DNA of 64,000 bases from Emydura subglobosa (Eukaryota; Chordata; Testudines; Chelidae). Both the position numbers and the translations under genes were made by a program. The notes below the pieces were generated by a model. It was not told the DNA's origin, did not search any database, and saw only the letters and a program-made list of their open reading frames with translations. Shown here in pieces: positions 34,966-45,960 of this stretch. The stretch is taken from positions 69,110,890-69,174,889 of the forward strand of contig ML679961.1 of the NCBI GenBank assembly GCA_007922225.1, given 5' to 3'. Numbering within the stretch: position 1 is the stretch's first letter; each line of letters begins with the position of its first letter.

Positions 34966-36192
34966 CAGCGCACACCAACAGCCTAGGGCAGTAAGGGAAG
35001 GACAGAAACTGCAGGGGGAAGTTAAGGAGCTCAAGGGGATCTGACTGAAACCCTGGGGAACAAGCTCTGGGGGATCCTTCCTGACCACAGGTGGGCAGGG
35101 CCTCACTGCTATGGTCATCCACAGTATACCTTCTGCAGGGCACAGTGCTCTTTCACGCAGTGCAGGGGGATTAGTTTGGTGTTGACTGTGCCAATAGTGC
35201 CACCTGCTGAAGCACCACCACCACCACTACTGGGATGGTCCTTGGAGGTCTACCATCAAAAGGCTGACCAGAACTGACCCTCTTTAGCTTGAATTAGGAT
35301 TCTACTGCTGAGAGTTTCCTCAGAGCAGTGCTTTGCTGGTGCCAGCACAAAAGATCTGCAGCAAAACCACATCCTGCCAGCCCTTTCACTTTCATTCAAT
35401 TGTCTCAACATCTTATTTGTCTTAGCGCTTTAAAGAAGCCTTGCTTTATCTGACACTAAATCAACCTCACATGAAAACAGTTAACACCTCTTAGCCAAGA
35501 GATTGCCTCACAGGGACAAAACTGGCTGCCACTAATCCACAATAGATCAAGGATGATGTCATTCGGATTAAGTAAGAGTTAACTAGGATGCCAATAGCAT
35601 GAGCTTCCACACAGCACTTCCAGTCAGTGCCATCTATGACTCTAGCTGTGTGAACTTCCTTGCAGCAGTACCCTATTTATATACTAGATTTCAGGCCAGC
35701 TGCTCACCATCAGGCCAAGCAAGTCACAGGCTGAGCTCCAATCTCATCCATTCTCTGTCTGTAAATGCCTCCTTGGCTTCAGCTGGCTGTCCATGTCCCA
35801 GAACTGCCTTAGCAAGGCCTCCTCATTTAGTAGGCAGGAAGAAAGTGTTATCCAGGGAGAGTCTTCAATTCCATAGACTCGGTTCCTAAGGGGGAAGCTG
35901 GTGCTGCTCACCTTTGGATCAGTGTAGTCTGCAAGCAACTCACACAGCAAGAAGCTTTTAGCCACACTGGTAGATGCTTGAGTGGTGAAGCCGTGGTAGA
36001 ATAGGAGCTTTGAAATGAACCCATTCCAGCTCACAGCATACTTCCAGGGGCAAGGATGTTTCAGGACCTGTCCCAAGTGACACCCCATGCCTGACTCCAG
36101 TACTGTTATTGGCTTTTAGGCCAGAGCAAGGTGTGTGGAGACCCCAAGTGTTTACACAGCAAAGACAGAAGGACTAGTTATCCTGTACTTCT
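34966..36192. other. No recognisable feature
   Basis: Upstream of the CpG island on the minus strand. A short CACCAC run is present at 35,213-35,226. Confidence 0.35.
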
Positions 36193-36805
36193 GTGATGGG
36201 GGTGTTCATCCCACACCACCCCTGAAGGAGTTAAAATGGCTCAGAAGGAGCTACCTGAGAGGACGGGCTGCACCTGAGTGAGGTATAGGCTGGATATACA
36301 GCCCTAATTGAAGCTAAAGTCCAGGTAGGCAGAAAGAGGAGAGAGTCAGCAGTCATTCTCAGGGTTGAGAGAAAGTAGTAGGAAGAAGCCTAGGGAAAAC
36401 AATAGCAAGGGTGAGACTGCCTGGATCTTAGTTGCTGATTGTGAGGTCCTTAGGCTGGAACCCAGCATAGAAGGTGGGCCTAGGTTCCCTACCAATCACT
36501 GGGGCACTGGCACAGATGGGGCACTGGACTTGGAGGACTGCCTGCCTGCCTGAGGCAGTTTGTTGTAGAGAGACTGATACCCCAAAAGGGGGAAAACTAT
36601 CGTGACCTGGCCAGAGGGTCAACCAACAAAGAAGGAAGCACTGCAGCTTGTGGCACATAAAAGAGGCCCTAGAGTGAAATACTGGGACAAAGGGCAGAGA
36701 AATCACAAGAGGAGATGTCAAACCAGTGGTGAGCTAATCCCCAGATGAGCCACAACGAGATGCCCTAGAAGTGAGTGGAGTGATCCCTGTGACAACCACC
36801 TATTG
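36193..36805 (+). mobile_element. Candidate LTR or LTR-like dispersed repeat
   Basis: The segment begins TGTGATGGGGGTGTTC and ends with CCCTGTGACA, giving a TG...CA pair. The purine-rich interior and start phrase resemble a dispersed reptilian LTR-like repeat. No poly(A) signal or target duplication was found. The alternative is plain sequence. Confidence 0.3.
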
Positions 36806-36869
36806 CTAAAATTCTCCACAGACACCAACTCCTGAAGCCTCACAACCCCATAGCCAAGAGGACCAGGAC

Positions 36870-37010
36870 CATGTCCCCCATGTTACAGATGGGAAAACAG
36901 AGGCAGAGAGGGGGATGGACCTGCCCAAGGTCACATAGGGCACCACTGTCAGAACCAGAATTAAAATTCAGGAGATCCAGGCCCCCAACTCTGTGTTCAT
37001 GCTTTGCAGT
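36870..37010 (-). repeat. MIR SINE
   Basis: In plus orientation TTACAGATGGGAAAACAGAGGC, CCTGCCCAAGGTCACATAGG and ATTCAGGAGATCCAGGCCCCC are the reverse complement of the MIR core. Confidence 0.85.
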
Positions 37011-37199
37011 GCAGGGGCCTGTGTGCACTGAGCCCCCGCCCAGTTCAGCCAGTCAATTCAGGAGGTAAAGCAGTGTCCTCACATTCCATCTCTTGGGCTG
37101 CTGCCCAACCTCAAAAACAAGAGAGCTTCACGGCCCCTCTTTTGTTACACTCACAGTAGCGTCCAGTTTTAAATTGGACCGTGAACCCTTCTGGGCAAG

Positions 37200-37647
37200 C
37201 AGTGGCATACCATGGGTCTCTGGCAGCCGGGGGCCAATACTTTCTCTTGCGGCCCCCCCTGTCGGCGGCAGCACCCCGTGCAGAGAGGGAGGAGTCTGTA
37301 GGCCCATTTCCCGCTCTCCCTCACTCCCCCGCCCCACTGTGGGGGCGGCTGGGAGTGAGAGTGACAGAGACAGATGCCCCGGGACTGCCCGGCGGCAGGG
37401 AGCATAATGGGTTCTGGTTCCCGCAGCTCCCTCGTGCCCAGTGTGGGGGCAGAGGGGTCAGGAGGACACTTGCTCCCACACAGCAGGAGCGCTTGGCCGC
37501 CAGCAGGCCTGAGCTGGGGTCAGTGCAACCACCAGGCCCCAGCCGCCTATGATGGTGGAGGCGGCTCCTCCAAGGAGAGCTCAACTGGCGCCCTCCTATC
37601 CCCAGGCTGGGTGCCCAGGGGCATGGCCCCTCCTCGGTACACCACTG
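37200..37647 (+). mobile_element. CpG-rich non-autonomous hAT element
   Basis: A 448-bp element starting CAGTGGCATACCATGG and ending CCTCGGTACACCACTG. The ends are imperfect inverted repeats with the hAT CAGTG-type start. The flanking octamers TGGGCAAG (37,192-37,199) and TAGGCAAG (37,648-37,655) agree at 7 of 8, a clear 8-bp target duplication. The interior is strikingly G+C-rich, with about 20 CpG, so it would be scored as a CpG island although it is a transposon. The open frames within it have no splice or start support. Confidence 0.8.
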
Positions 37648-37655
37648 TAGGCAAG

Positions 37656-38591
37656 GTTATGTCAATGCAGTGTCCAGCTCAATGGCGCCCAGTCCTGAGC
37701 AGGACCTCTGGCTGCTACCACAACACAGATAATGATGATAAAATCAAAACAAAGGAAAAGTGAGGCCAGACCCTTGACTGTTTGTCTCCCCAGAGGAAAC
37801 ATCTGAATTTTCCCTAGATGTGTCCCCAACAGCTGCTTAGGCCCTAGAATCAGCTCCTTTGGTGCACATCAATTCAGGAAAGCCCTAGAGACCTAGCAGG
37901 GACTGTCCAGCAGTTTTCAAGTTCCTCTCCTTGAAAATTACCCCATGCTCCTCATCCACTTCTCTCTTCATCCCCCTGGTGAATCAGAGCCCTGGACACA
38001 TTAGTTCTTGAGCTCCTCAGCAGAGGGATGATTCCAACAAAGGCAGAAGCTAGCTAGCTCAGATGGGTCACTTATCTCCCTGCACAAACCACCGCAGAGG
38101 AAGCACCAGCAATAAATTCCTGTGACAAACTGTGAGCTCTGCACCTGCACCTGCACCCTCAGTATTCTCCAGTCTAGCAGCATGTTGTGGCCATATCATA
38201 CTAGCCAAATGGTGAGACCTTTGCAACAAGCATGAAGCTGTAAAATTATATCACTCACTCTGCTCTCCTACATTATTTCACCCCTTTGCACCAAGCTCCA
38301 GCAATATCCTGTGCACAAAGATCTGAACTGCAGGGTTTCCTGTTCTGTGTTGCTAGAAAGACCTCTTAAGTCACCTACTCCAGCCTTGAGCATGCAGGAT
38401 TGTTACCTGCTGCTTGGCCCGCCCTAGCCACAGGCTCCTGTTTTCTGTAGCAGAAAGGGCAGCAATACCACACACACAGGATGGGCTAGTAGCCAACCAG
38501 GCTTCCTCCCGTTCTGCACTTGAGCTTGTGGAAGCAGGATCTCAGGGCAGTCCAGGAGCTTGCTGGAAACTCCCCTCACTACATTCTCCGT
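37656..38591. other. No recognisable feature
   Basis: No supported gene or repeat. Confidence 0.3.
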
Positions 38592-39094
38592 CAGGGTGGA
38601 TAAAAATCAATTTTTTATTTTTTTTTTAAATCTGATCTTTTTGATTTTTTAAAAAAAATCAATAAAATACTAAATTTCTCTCTCATTTAAAAATTAACAG
38701 TTACAATTAAATCTCATCACAAACATGCTAAACCTACACTTACAGTCTCATTAAAATGAATCAATGACTCTAGTCTGTCCAGTCTAACTACCAACTCTTG
38801 CTTTTTGAAAGTTCTGGGCTTTCAGTTTCTGTTTCCGTTTCTCATCAGACTAAAGTCACATGTGCAAAGAAAGACACAGGCTGGATAGGATTGTTGTTCT
38901 GTGCTTAGGTGATGGTGGAGCTGTGTCAAGTAAGAGTGAGGAGTTAATTGACACTGTCTTAAAGACAGAGAGGCAAAGGAGGAGGCAGAGTAGAAAGGAA
39001 CAGGGGAGTGGACTGGAAAGAAAAAGGGAAGACATTATTCACTACACACACAGCTTCCTATTGTACCCCACACTTTTGCCACAGAAAAACTGTC

Positions 39095-39310
39095 ATGGCT
39101 TCTGGGTGTAAGAGAGACCCTATCAGTAAATATTTTGAAGAAATTCCTTCCCTGGGTAAAAAAGGAAAACGTGTCAAGTGTAAGCAATGCAAGGAGATGC
39201 AGGGCCTAGCTGAAAGAATGAAACATCATAATGAAAACTGCTTATTGGGAGAAAATGATGTGGATGAAGATGTGGATATGTCTGAAGGACAATGTGGATC
39301 AACTGCTTAG
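39095..39310 (+). pseudogene. hAT transposase, N-terminal BED zinc finger part
   Basis: The frame starts MASGCKRDPISKYFEEIPSL and continues KGKRVKCKQCKEMQG…MKHHNENC. The C-x2-C (KCKQC) and H-x4-C (HHNENC) pairs form the BED-type zinc finger that precedes many hAT transposases and binds the element's own ends. It then becomes acidic and ends at a stop at 39,308-39,310. The first ATG is chosen because the finger follows directly. Continuation by splicing to about 39,898, where TTTGTTTCAG precedes the next coding stretch, is likely: hAT genes often have such a short first coding exon. It lies inside the transposon described above. Confidence 0.75.
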
Positions 39311-39897
39311 TAACTTAAATAATTCACTTTGCAATGCATCATTCTTCAAGACTCTCTTGTTGCCTTTTAGTATAAGTGTGATTTAACAAGTAAATTCCCA
39401 AGCTGTTTGCTATGTTTGATGTTGCTAGAAAAGAAAGTTTAGCTTAGCTAAACCTTATGGCTTGTTTAATTAGTTAACTAGGTTTAGAATCTATCACCCA
39501 AGTATACGGTACAGAAAGCTGCAGTAAGAGAAATCTAGAGTTGCCAGAGGGTGCCATTTTCTTATTTTATGTTACATAATACATGTCCCTTATTTTGGAA
39601 TATCATGGCCACAGACCATAATGGTGATGCCATAAGTCTATTCCCTATTTTACTTCAGCATAACTCAGCTTTCCCAAGGGAACCCCAACCTATACTTGTT
39701 TTCTCAAAAAAACAGACATGCCAGTGAGTTCTATGGGGCTTACTCCAAAATTAAGTGCACTCAAAGTGCAGTCAGTCTTAGCTTTTTTGGTAATTTGGAA
39801 TTGGATCTGCATCGTTGATGAAAAAAAGGTAAATGATTAACTGAATAATAGAGTGAGAAGAACAACTATTCAAAATCATTTTTGAATTTTGTTTCAG

Positions 39898-41436
39898 GAT
39901 TCCATTTAAGCATAAGAGACTGACTGTGACTATATCTGCAACAACTTCAGAGTCATCTGTTGGTACTTTTAGCAGCAGTGCTGCAACTTAAGGTATTTCA
40001 GGCAACAATGTATCAGTAGCAAACAAAAGTTTTCAATCATCCAGTAAAACCCACACCATGGATGGGTTTGTAGTAAGGACCAGCAAATATCAACAAGACA
40101 CCATAGGTGAAAAGATTGCTCAGTTCACTTATGCCACAAATTCTCCTTTTCGCACTGTTAACAATAAACACTTCATCAATATGATTGAGTCCTTACGACC
40201 AGGCTACACTCGACCTGGTAGAGCAGACATTGGCGGAAGGTTGGCTAGATACAGTGTATGAGAAGAAATTTCAAGTGTGCAGGAAATACTGAGGGGAAAT
40301 TTGCCAGTTTAAGCCTTGATGGGTGGAGCAATGTACACAATGATCCAGTAATATGTGCCTGTGTGACAACAGAAGATGGGGTCGCATATCTTTCAGAAAC
40401 AATAGATACATCGGGAAATGCCCACACAACAGAATATTTAAAAGAAGTGGCAGTAAAAACTGTAATAAACCGAACAAATATTAAATTGTCATGTGCGCAG
40501 TTTTGTCACAGACAATGCTGCAAACGTGGCAAAGATGAGAAGATACTTAGAAGAAGAAATGGAAGGATGCTTCTTAATAACATATGGCTGCAGTGCCATT
40601 TAATGTATCTTTTAGCCAAAGACTTAAGTATGTCTTCTCCAGGAACAAAAGAAAATGTTGTTGAAGTCGCAAAATACTTCCATAACAACCATTTTGCTCC
40701 CGCTTCACTGAAGACAGCAGTAGGATCCAAACTAATTCTCCCTCAAGATGTTTGATGGAATTCTGGGGTTGATTGTTTTGAACAATTTATTAAGAACTGG
40801 CCTATTCTCATAAAACTTTGTAAAGAAAACCATGATAAAATAGATGGAAGTATCTCATCCAAAGTATCTAACACTGAATTAAAGAGGAATGTAGAGGATA
40901 TGCTCAGTATACTGAAGCCTATATCCATAGCCTTAAGCAAACTTCAGAGAAATTGTTGCTGCATTGCTGATGCTGTCAAAATTTGGAAGGCACTTCAAGA
41001 AACATTGAAGAAAGAAATACCACACCAGAAAGTTAAACTGCAGGCAATAAAGAAGCGAATGGATCCAGCACTAACTCCACCTCATTTTCTTGAGAACATT
41101 CTCCACCCCAGATATAAAGGTAGACGCCTAACTTCTTAAGAAGATGCTGCTGCCATGGCATGGGCATCTCAATCTCAAAATCACTCCTCAGTTATGCCAG
41201 TCATAATAAATATCAGGGCTGGAGTGGAACCATTTAAACAGTACATGTTTACTGATGATGTTTTGAACAAAGTCACTCCACTGAATTGGTGGAAATCATT
41301 AGCCAGGCACCTTGAAACAGAGTTCCTTCAGTTGCTAAGCCAACTTTTCACAGCAGTAGCTTCCTCTGCAGGCACAGAGAGAATATTTTCATCATTTAGT
41401 ATTATTCACTCAGCTAAGAAATCAACTGGGAGTTGA
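39898..41436 (+). pseudogene. hAT transposase, catalytic and dimerisation part, disrupted
   Basis: This codes for the RNase H-like core of the transposase, which cuts and pastes the element. Recognisable motifs, in order: SLSLDGWSN with the first catalytic Asp at 40,318-40,320; VTDNAANVAKMR with the second Asp at 40,511-40,513; a C-x2-H box CSA-H at about 40,586-40,600 followed by LMYLLAKDL; ENILHPRYKG near 41,095; and the C-terminal dimerisation helix WWKSLARHLE…SSAGTERIFSSF at 41,288-41,400. The gene is broken. There are in-frame stops at about 39,990, 40,753 and 41,137, and frame changes near 40,240, 40,500 and 40,595, so adjacent motifs sit in different frames. It cannot make active transposase. 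The host domestication scenario is not supported, since stops occur within the core. Confidence 0.85.
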
Positions 41437-42003
41437 AAAAGCAGGAAAACTCATATTTCTGTTTCAGTCTATGAATAAAAATGACAGTGGGAGTGGGGAA
41501 GATAAGAGCTAGTTGTAGAAGTTTTAAGAACAGCGTACGTTTAGTGTTGTGATGACATGTCTGTTAGAGTTAAGAAATTTGAATATTAAAAAAATAAAAA
41601 AAGTTTAAGGACAGGAATCAGCCGGCAACTCAGGAAACTGCTGCAATTGCAAATGTGAAACATTTATGTAACATTTAAGATTTAGTTTAATAAAATATAA
41701 GTGCTATTGTGTTTAGGAATGGTAAAAACTAAATCACACATACAATGTACTGCTGCTGCATCTGCAGTTTGATACAGGTAATGAGGATTATGTACTATTT
41801 CCTAAATTATTAAAAATCAAGTTATCTAAAAATTACACAAAGTATAGCCTCCTAGATGTTGTAAAATGCTGTATTGAGTTGTAAATTAACATGTTTTAGT
41901 GATCAGATTTGCACCATTGTGAAGAAGTATCAGTGGGAAACTTGATTTAAATCAATGATTTTCTCTTGGTGATTTAAATCATGATTTAAATCAATCCACC
42001 CTG

Positions 42004-43171
42004 TTCATTATTACTGACTTCAGGTCACTGCATTTTGTTCAGAGTCAAAATCTCACCCCATCCCCTTGGTGGCTGGGAATGAGAGATCAGCCCAGCTAAT
42101 GCATATCACAGGGAGAGACATGGGCTGAGCCAGCCCATCTAGTATAGCTGCCTCAGAAACTACCATTCTCTCAGACCAACCTCTCCCAGCTGCTCCTTCC
42201 CCACAACCTCTCAGGCCCCAAACCCCTTCCCTTCCCTCACTCATACACCCACAATTCAAGCCTATAACACTCAATTGACAGGGCAAGCAGTAGGAGTGCT
42301 ACTAAAGGGTCAGATGCAGACCACTGGGGTTGCTACAGAGATGAAAACAGCATCACTCCAGGACAGGGCTACACTGTGGATTTGGGGTTTAATCCTTTCT
42401 CTCCGTTCCCAAGTCAGCGTCAAGCTTATTCGACACTTTGAAGGTCTCTCTACTTTTTTCCAGTTGCTCAAGTGTTTGCCTCAGTGACATTGAAGTAGAA
42501 AGCTTTGCACGTGCCGGCTTGCTCCACAAAGCAACATCCCAGCGGATACACAGACAGTTTTATAGCTACATTTAATAAAGAAGAGGTTGATTTCACCAAG
42601 GAAACCTGTTCCCTGGCGATGAGAGCTGCCAATCGTTTTTGCACAAAAAGAAAATTACTTTGGGCGTGAGGAAGGGCCCTGTAAGCTCAGCTCTCTGAAC
42701 CAGGCAAAATCAGGTCGAGGGCTCAGTGTATAAAGACTGGAAGGGGAAGATCCCCTGCTAGAGATCATTGTGAGCCAGGCACTCCAGGAAATGCTCAGTT
42801 CTGGGAGTCCCCACAGCGTCTTCTAGGCAGGAGTGAAGGAGCCTCATCCACAACCCATTTCCAGCGGACTCAGGGGAGGGGCAGACCCACCTCATCTTTC
42901 CTTAGCAGAACACTCACACTCTCCATGCACTAACGGAATTCAGGAGCAAACTGGCTACCTACACAGACACCCATTGAGGGTTAGAGCCAGGAAAGCTCAA
43001 TACCCTACCACAGGCAATGGGATAAGGCAAGGAGCTAGGAGCACAGGAAGCCCCAAAGAAACCTTCCCCCTCAAGGTGGTAAGATATAAGTGGCTGCTGT
43101 CAGCTCTAGAAGCAGAGGGCATCAGCCCAGCAAGCAAGAGATAACTAGGAGAGACCCAGCACAGTAGGTAC
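42004..43171. other. Mostly featureless; possible conserved element near 42.49-42.68 kb
   Basis: The 42,490-42,680 stretch is A+T-balanced with words such as GTTTTATAGCTACATTTAATAAAG and CCAATCGTTTTTGCAC. It reads more constrained than the surroundings, but this is an impression only. No supported exon. Confidence 0.25.
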
Positions 43172-43295
43172 CTTGTTTCTGTGACCTTTGGTATGCTCTG
43201 GGGGACGTCCCATGACTGGTGCCACCACATCTGCTGTAGTGCAAGCAGGTGCTCCTCACTGCGCTCTGAGTCCGCTCTCCTGCTTCCCCCTGTGG
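43172..43295 (-). CDS. Candidate coding exon, unidentified
   Basis: On the minus strand one frame is open from about 43,308 to a donor ACAAG/GTACCT at 43,171-43,170. The encoded SERSEEHLLALQQMWWHQSW and VPQSIPKVTET is notably protein-like, with a heptad-like helix, and exits in phase 2. The acceptor is uncertain: the best (AACTCAG at 43,296) would give a 124-nt exon entered in phase 1. I recognise no family. Neighbouring minus-strand candidates lie at 45.0, 46.6 and 47.8 kb. A chance open frame is still possible. Confidence 0.3.
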
Positions 43296-44281
43296 CTGAG
43301 TTTTGGAGTCATTTTCAGGGCAGGTCCTCACCAGCTCTGTCATCAGAATTGGAGGGGGCTAGTGGCTTTGTTCATTCTCTCTACCTACTTCCTCTTTCTG
43401 CACTTCCTGACAGCACAGACCTTGCTAAACAGTGCTTTAGCCCTGGACAACCCACACCACAAGCCAAGCTACTTTGCAGGGCTGGGCTGCCCAGAAGCCT
43501 TTCCAGAGAAGCCTCTGTTCCAGGTTAGGCAAGAGGGAACAAGCCCGGGTGCATAGGACTCTGGGACAGAGAAACCACTCCCCCAAGGGCAAAGCACTTC
43601 AGATTAGCCTGACACCCAAAAAGAGGCAGTCTCAGCAGCAAATACACTGAATGGCACCCAATGCCTGCCTGGTTTCAGCATTGAGTCAGACACAGCAAGA
43701 AGCACACAATACATGCCATAGGAACAGTTGTATTCCCCTTGCTTGGGAACGTTTCATGTATCCAGGTTCTTATATTGCACCCATCAGGAGGATCCCCGCA
43801 CCCTTCAGATCCAGTAACTTTCATCACAGATTAAGGGAACAACCAACCAAAGAAAGCACAAAAGTAAAGTCTTCCCCCTCCCTGTCATCCTATAGTCACA
43901 TAAAATGGCAGCTGCTCAAGACAAACAGAGAGAGTCCTGAGATATTTAAAGGGGCAGAACAGAAAAACTCATAGCTGTCACATAGCTACATACATCAGAG
44001 CTACTCAGTCCATCTTATTGCAGCTGACCCATTCTCACTCAAAAACAGCACCAAGTAGCTCTGAGCCAGTCTCTGGTAGTGGCAGTACAGAAGGCAGCTG
44101 GGTAAACAAGCTTGTGGAAATGGCAAAAGTACTTTCTGTTCTGAGGACATGTCTGAAGGTGTCTATTATGAGGACTGAACATATTTGAAACTCAGAGCCA
44201 CACCTGGGTCAGCAGGGAAAAGCCTGAGGCTGCACTATGTAATATGGAGGGAGCTAGACAAATGTCAGCACTTTTACAACC

Positions 44282-44458
44282 ATATGGATACCCATCTGAA
44301 TCTGCTCAGGCTTCAGGAAACCTTTAGATCTCATCAGGCACACTCAGAGGCTCAACACAGCTCACGGTTGCTGAATACAGTTACAAGGTGGAAGAGCCAA
44401 GCACTGCATGTCAGTCTCTTACCCAGAATTTGGGATGATAATTCCCCATTACAGACAT
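44282..44458 (+). repeat. Local dispersed repeat, copy 1
   Basis: CTTCAGGAAACC, CAGGCACACTCAGAGGCTCA, GAAGAGCCAAGCACTGCA and GGGATGATAATTCCCC match in order the copy at 45,160-45,325, at roughly three-quarters identity. Same orientation, about 880 bases apart. The family is not assigned. It could be two insertions of one dispersed repeat or a local duplication. Confidence 0.65.
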
Positions 44459-45010
44459 TATCCAAGGAACACTGGCCCTCTGACTCCAGTTCCACCTTTG
44501 AGATGTTCACTTTGCTGTAACCCTTCCCTCCCATTTCCCCTCCTTCATTACAAAATCAGCAGATAGGACCAACACAAGCCAACTTTCCCCACACATTTTA
44601 TAGCCTCCAGCAGCTCCTACTTACTTAGGCCTCATAACTCCAAGGAAATGCTGGGCACTTTGGGGACCTGTTTGTCACTACTGTACTGTGTCCAAGTTAA
44701 TGGAGACACAGATGCTCCCCAGAACCCTCTCTGTATCCCTTTCACACTGCATGTGTATCCACCCAAGAAAGAAAGTTCAGAGAGTCTAAGTCCTGCCCCA
44801 GCATACACTGGGCGTAGTATAAAACCTAGAATGGAGTCTGGGGCCTGGGCCAGTCTCTGCTCCATTTCTAAGTCCTGGTCAGGAATCCAGAAGGAGCACT
44901 GCATGTTAGTGCAGGTTTGCAAATACAGATTCTGAGCCCGTGTATGCATAGGGCTATTTGCTCTACTGCATCGCCAATGGCTCAGGACAAACACTCTCAT
45001 GGGAACTTAC

Positions 45011-45130
45011 CTTGTCCGCCAGGCTCCGGTATGCGCAGGGCAGGTTCTCATAGAGTGCCCACCTCCCCCATCACAATAATTCTCATCCAGCAGCAGGAAG
45101 TACTGGTGTTGTGTCTGCACTGGGTACCCC
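45011..45130 (-). CDS. Candidate 120-nt exon with strong splice sites
   Basis: The acceptor TGTGTTGTTCTCTAG (pyrimidine-rich) and the donor GACAAG/GTAAGT (full consensus) flank 120 nt. Only one frame is open throughout (GYPVQTQHQYFLLLDENYC…), entering and leaving in phase 2. A second frame is open only in the 3' half, with the very protein-like LYENLPCAYRSLADK up to the donor. Which is right depends on the true acceptor; it may also be a non-coding exon. A donor this good appears by chance about once or twice in a window of this size. Not identified. Confidence 0.3.
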
Positions 45131-45159
45131 CTAGAGAACAACACAGGATGCGGCAAGCT

Positions 45160-45325
45160 GGTCAGTCTGAGTTTGCAGGTTTCAGGAAATCTAGATGACA
45201 CCAGGCACACCCAGAGGCTTAACACAGCCCAGACTTGCTGAAAATGAGGCTTGCAGTGTGAAAGAGCCAGGCATTGCACACCAGCCAACCTCTGACCCGG
45301 GATTTGGCATGATCACTGCCCCTGT
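45160..45325 (+). repeat. Local dispersed repeat, copy 2
   Basis: GTTTCAGGAAATC, CAGGCACACCCAGAGGCTTA, GAAAGAGCCAGGCATTGCA and GGGATTTGGCATGATCACTG align with the copy at 44.28-44.46 kb. It abuts the acceptor of the exon candidate at 45.0-45.13 kb. Confidence 0.65.
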
Positions 45326-45369
45326 CACACCCTCACAGACAGGCCCGAAATGCCAGGGCAGTTCACATT

Positions 45370-45960
45370 AGCCCTGAGACCCGAGCTTCTCAAGCCTTTC
45401 CACAGGCGCTCCCCGTGGTTCTGCAGCTCACGAAGTCGGCCAGCAGATGGCGCAGCGTTCTCCGCCGCGGTGCGCCCGTACTGAGCGTGCGCAGCAAATG
45501 TTACAGGGAGGGGGGGAGAGGGGCGGAGAGGGGATAGACATTGGAACGGCACGTGCCTGCCTGGCCTCTGCGCAGCCAGGTTCGGTCCCAGCGCTGCATC
45601 TCCAGCTGGGAGCTGAGCCCCTAGAGGCTCTAGAGCAAGCGCCAAGCCCCAGGCAGGGTAGAGCCTGGTGGGAAGGGGGATCGCCCATGATCGCCCATCA
45701 CTCCCCGGCTGCAGAGCGGATGGTGCTGCTGGAAAGAGACCTCCCACCACGGACAGTCTGACCCTACACCGCACCGCCTCTTGTCAGGCTGGACCCGCCG
45801 CGCTCCCGAAGCTGGGCTGCACAGTGACCAGCAGCAGGGCGGACTGAGGGCAGGGGAGTCAACATTTGCCAACCGTAGGGAGCTCTTTGCATCACACCGG
45901 CCTCCTAGAGCAACTGAACCCGCCCTTCCCACGCTACGGCCTGGGCTACGCTCAGTGTCA
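45370..45960. promoter_or_regulatory. CpG island, candidate promoter
   Basis: About 38 CpG dinucleotides fall in 590 bases, well above the flanks. It includes GCGTGCGCAGC (NRF1-like half sites) at about 45,485 and GGGGCGGAGAGGGG (Sp-like) at about 45,520. No TATA box is seen. No terminal inverted repeat frames it, so it is not an obvious transposon. The direction of transcription is unclear: neither strand shows a convincing ATG exon with a donor. Confidence 0.6.

Larger units (their letters stand above)
38592..42003 (+). mobile_element. hAT-superfamily DNA transposon, full length but dead
   Basis: The element begins CAGGGTGGATAAAAATCAA and ends TTGATTTAAATC-like repeats followed by AATCCACCCTG, so the terminal inverted repeat CAGGGTGGAT is conserved at both ends. 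Subterminal A+T-rich GATTTAAATCA palindromes repeat at the right end. The length, 3,412 bp, is normal for an autonomous hAT. It carries a plus-strand BED-finger transposase in two apparent exons (39,095 onward and about 39,898 onward). The flanking octamers TTCTCCGT and TTCATTAT agree at only four positions, so the target duplication is eroded or the left border is off by a few bases. Confidence 0.85.

Noticed and set aside
37181..37763. Open frames in the G+C-rich patch at 37.2-37.7 kb as a gene start
   Set aside because: The patch is bounded exactly by hAT termini and an 8-bp target duplication, so it is a transposon.
44632..45000. 122-codon minus-strand open frame directly downstream of the 45.0-kb donor
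   Set aside because: It lies in what would be the intron after a strong donor; composition is not distinctive and no acceptor supports it.
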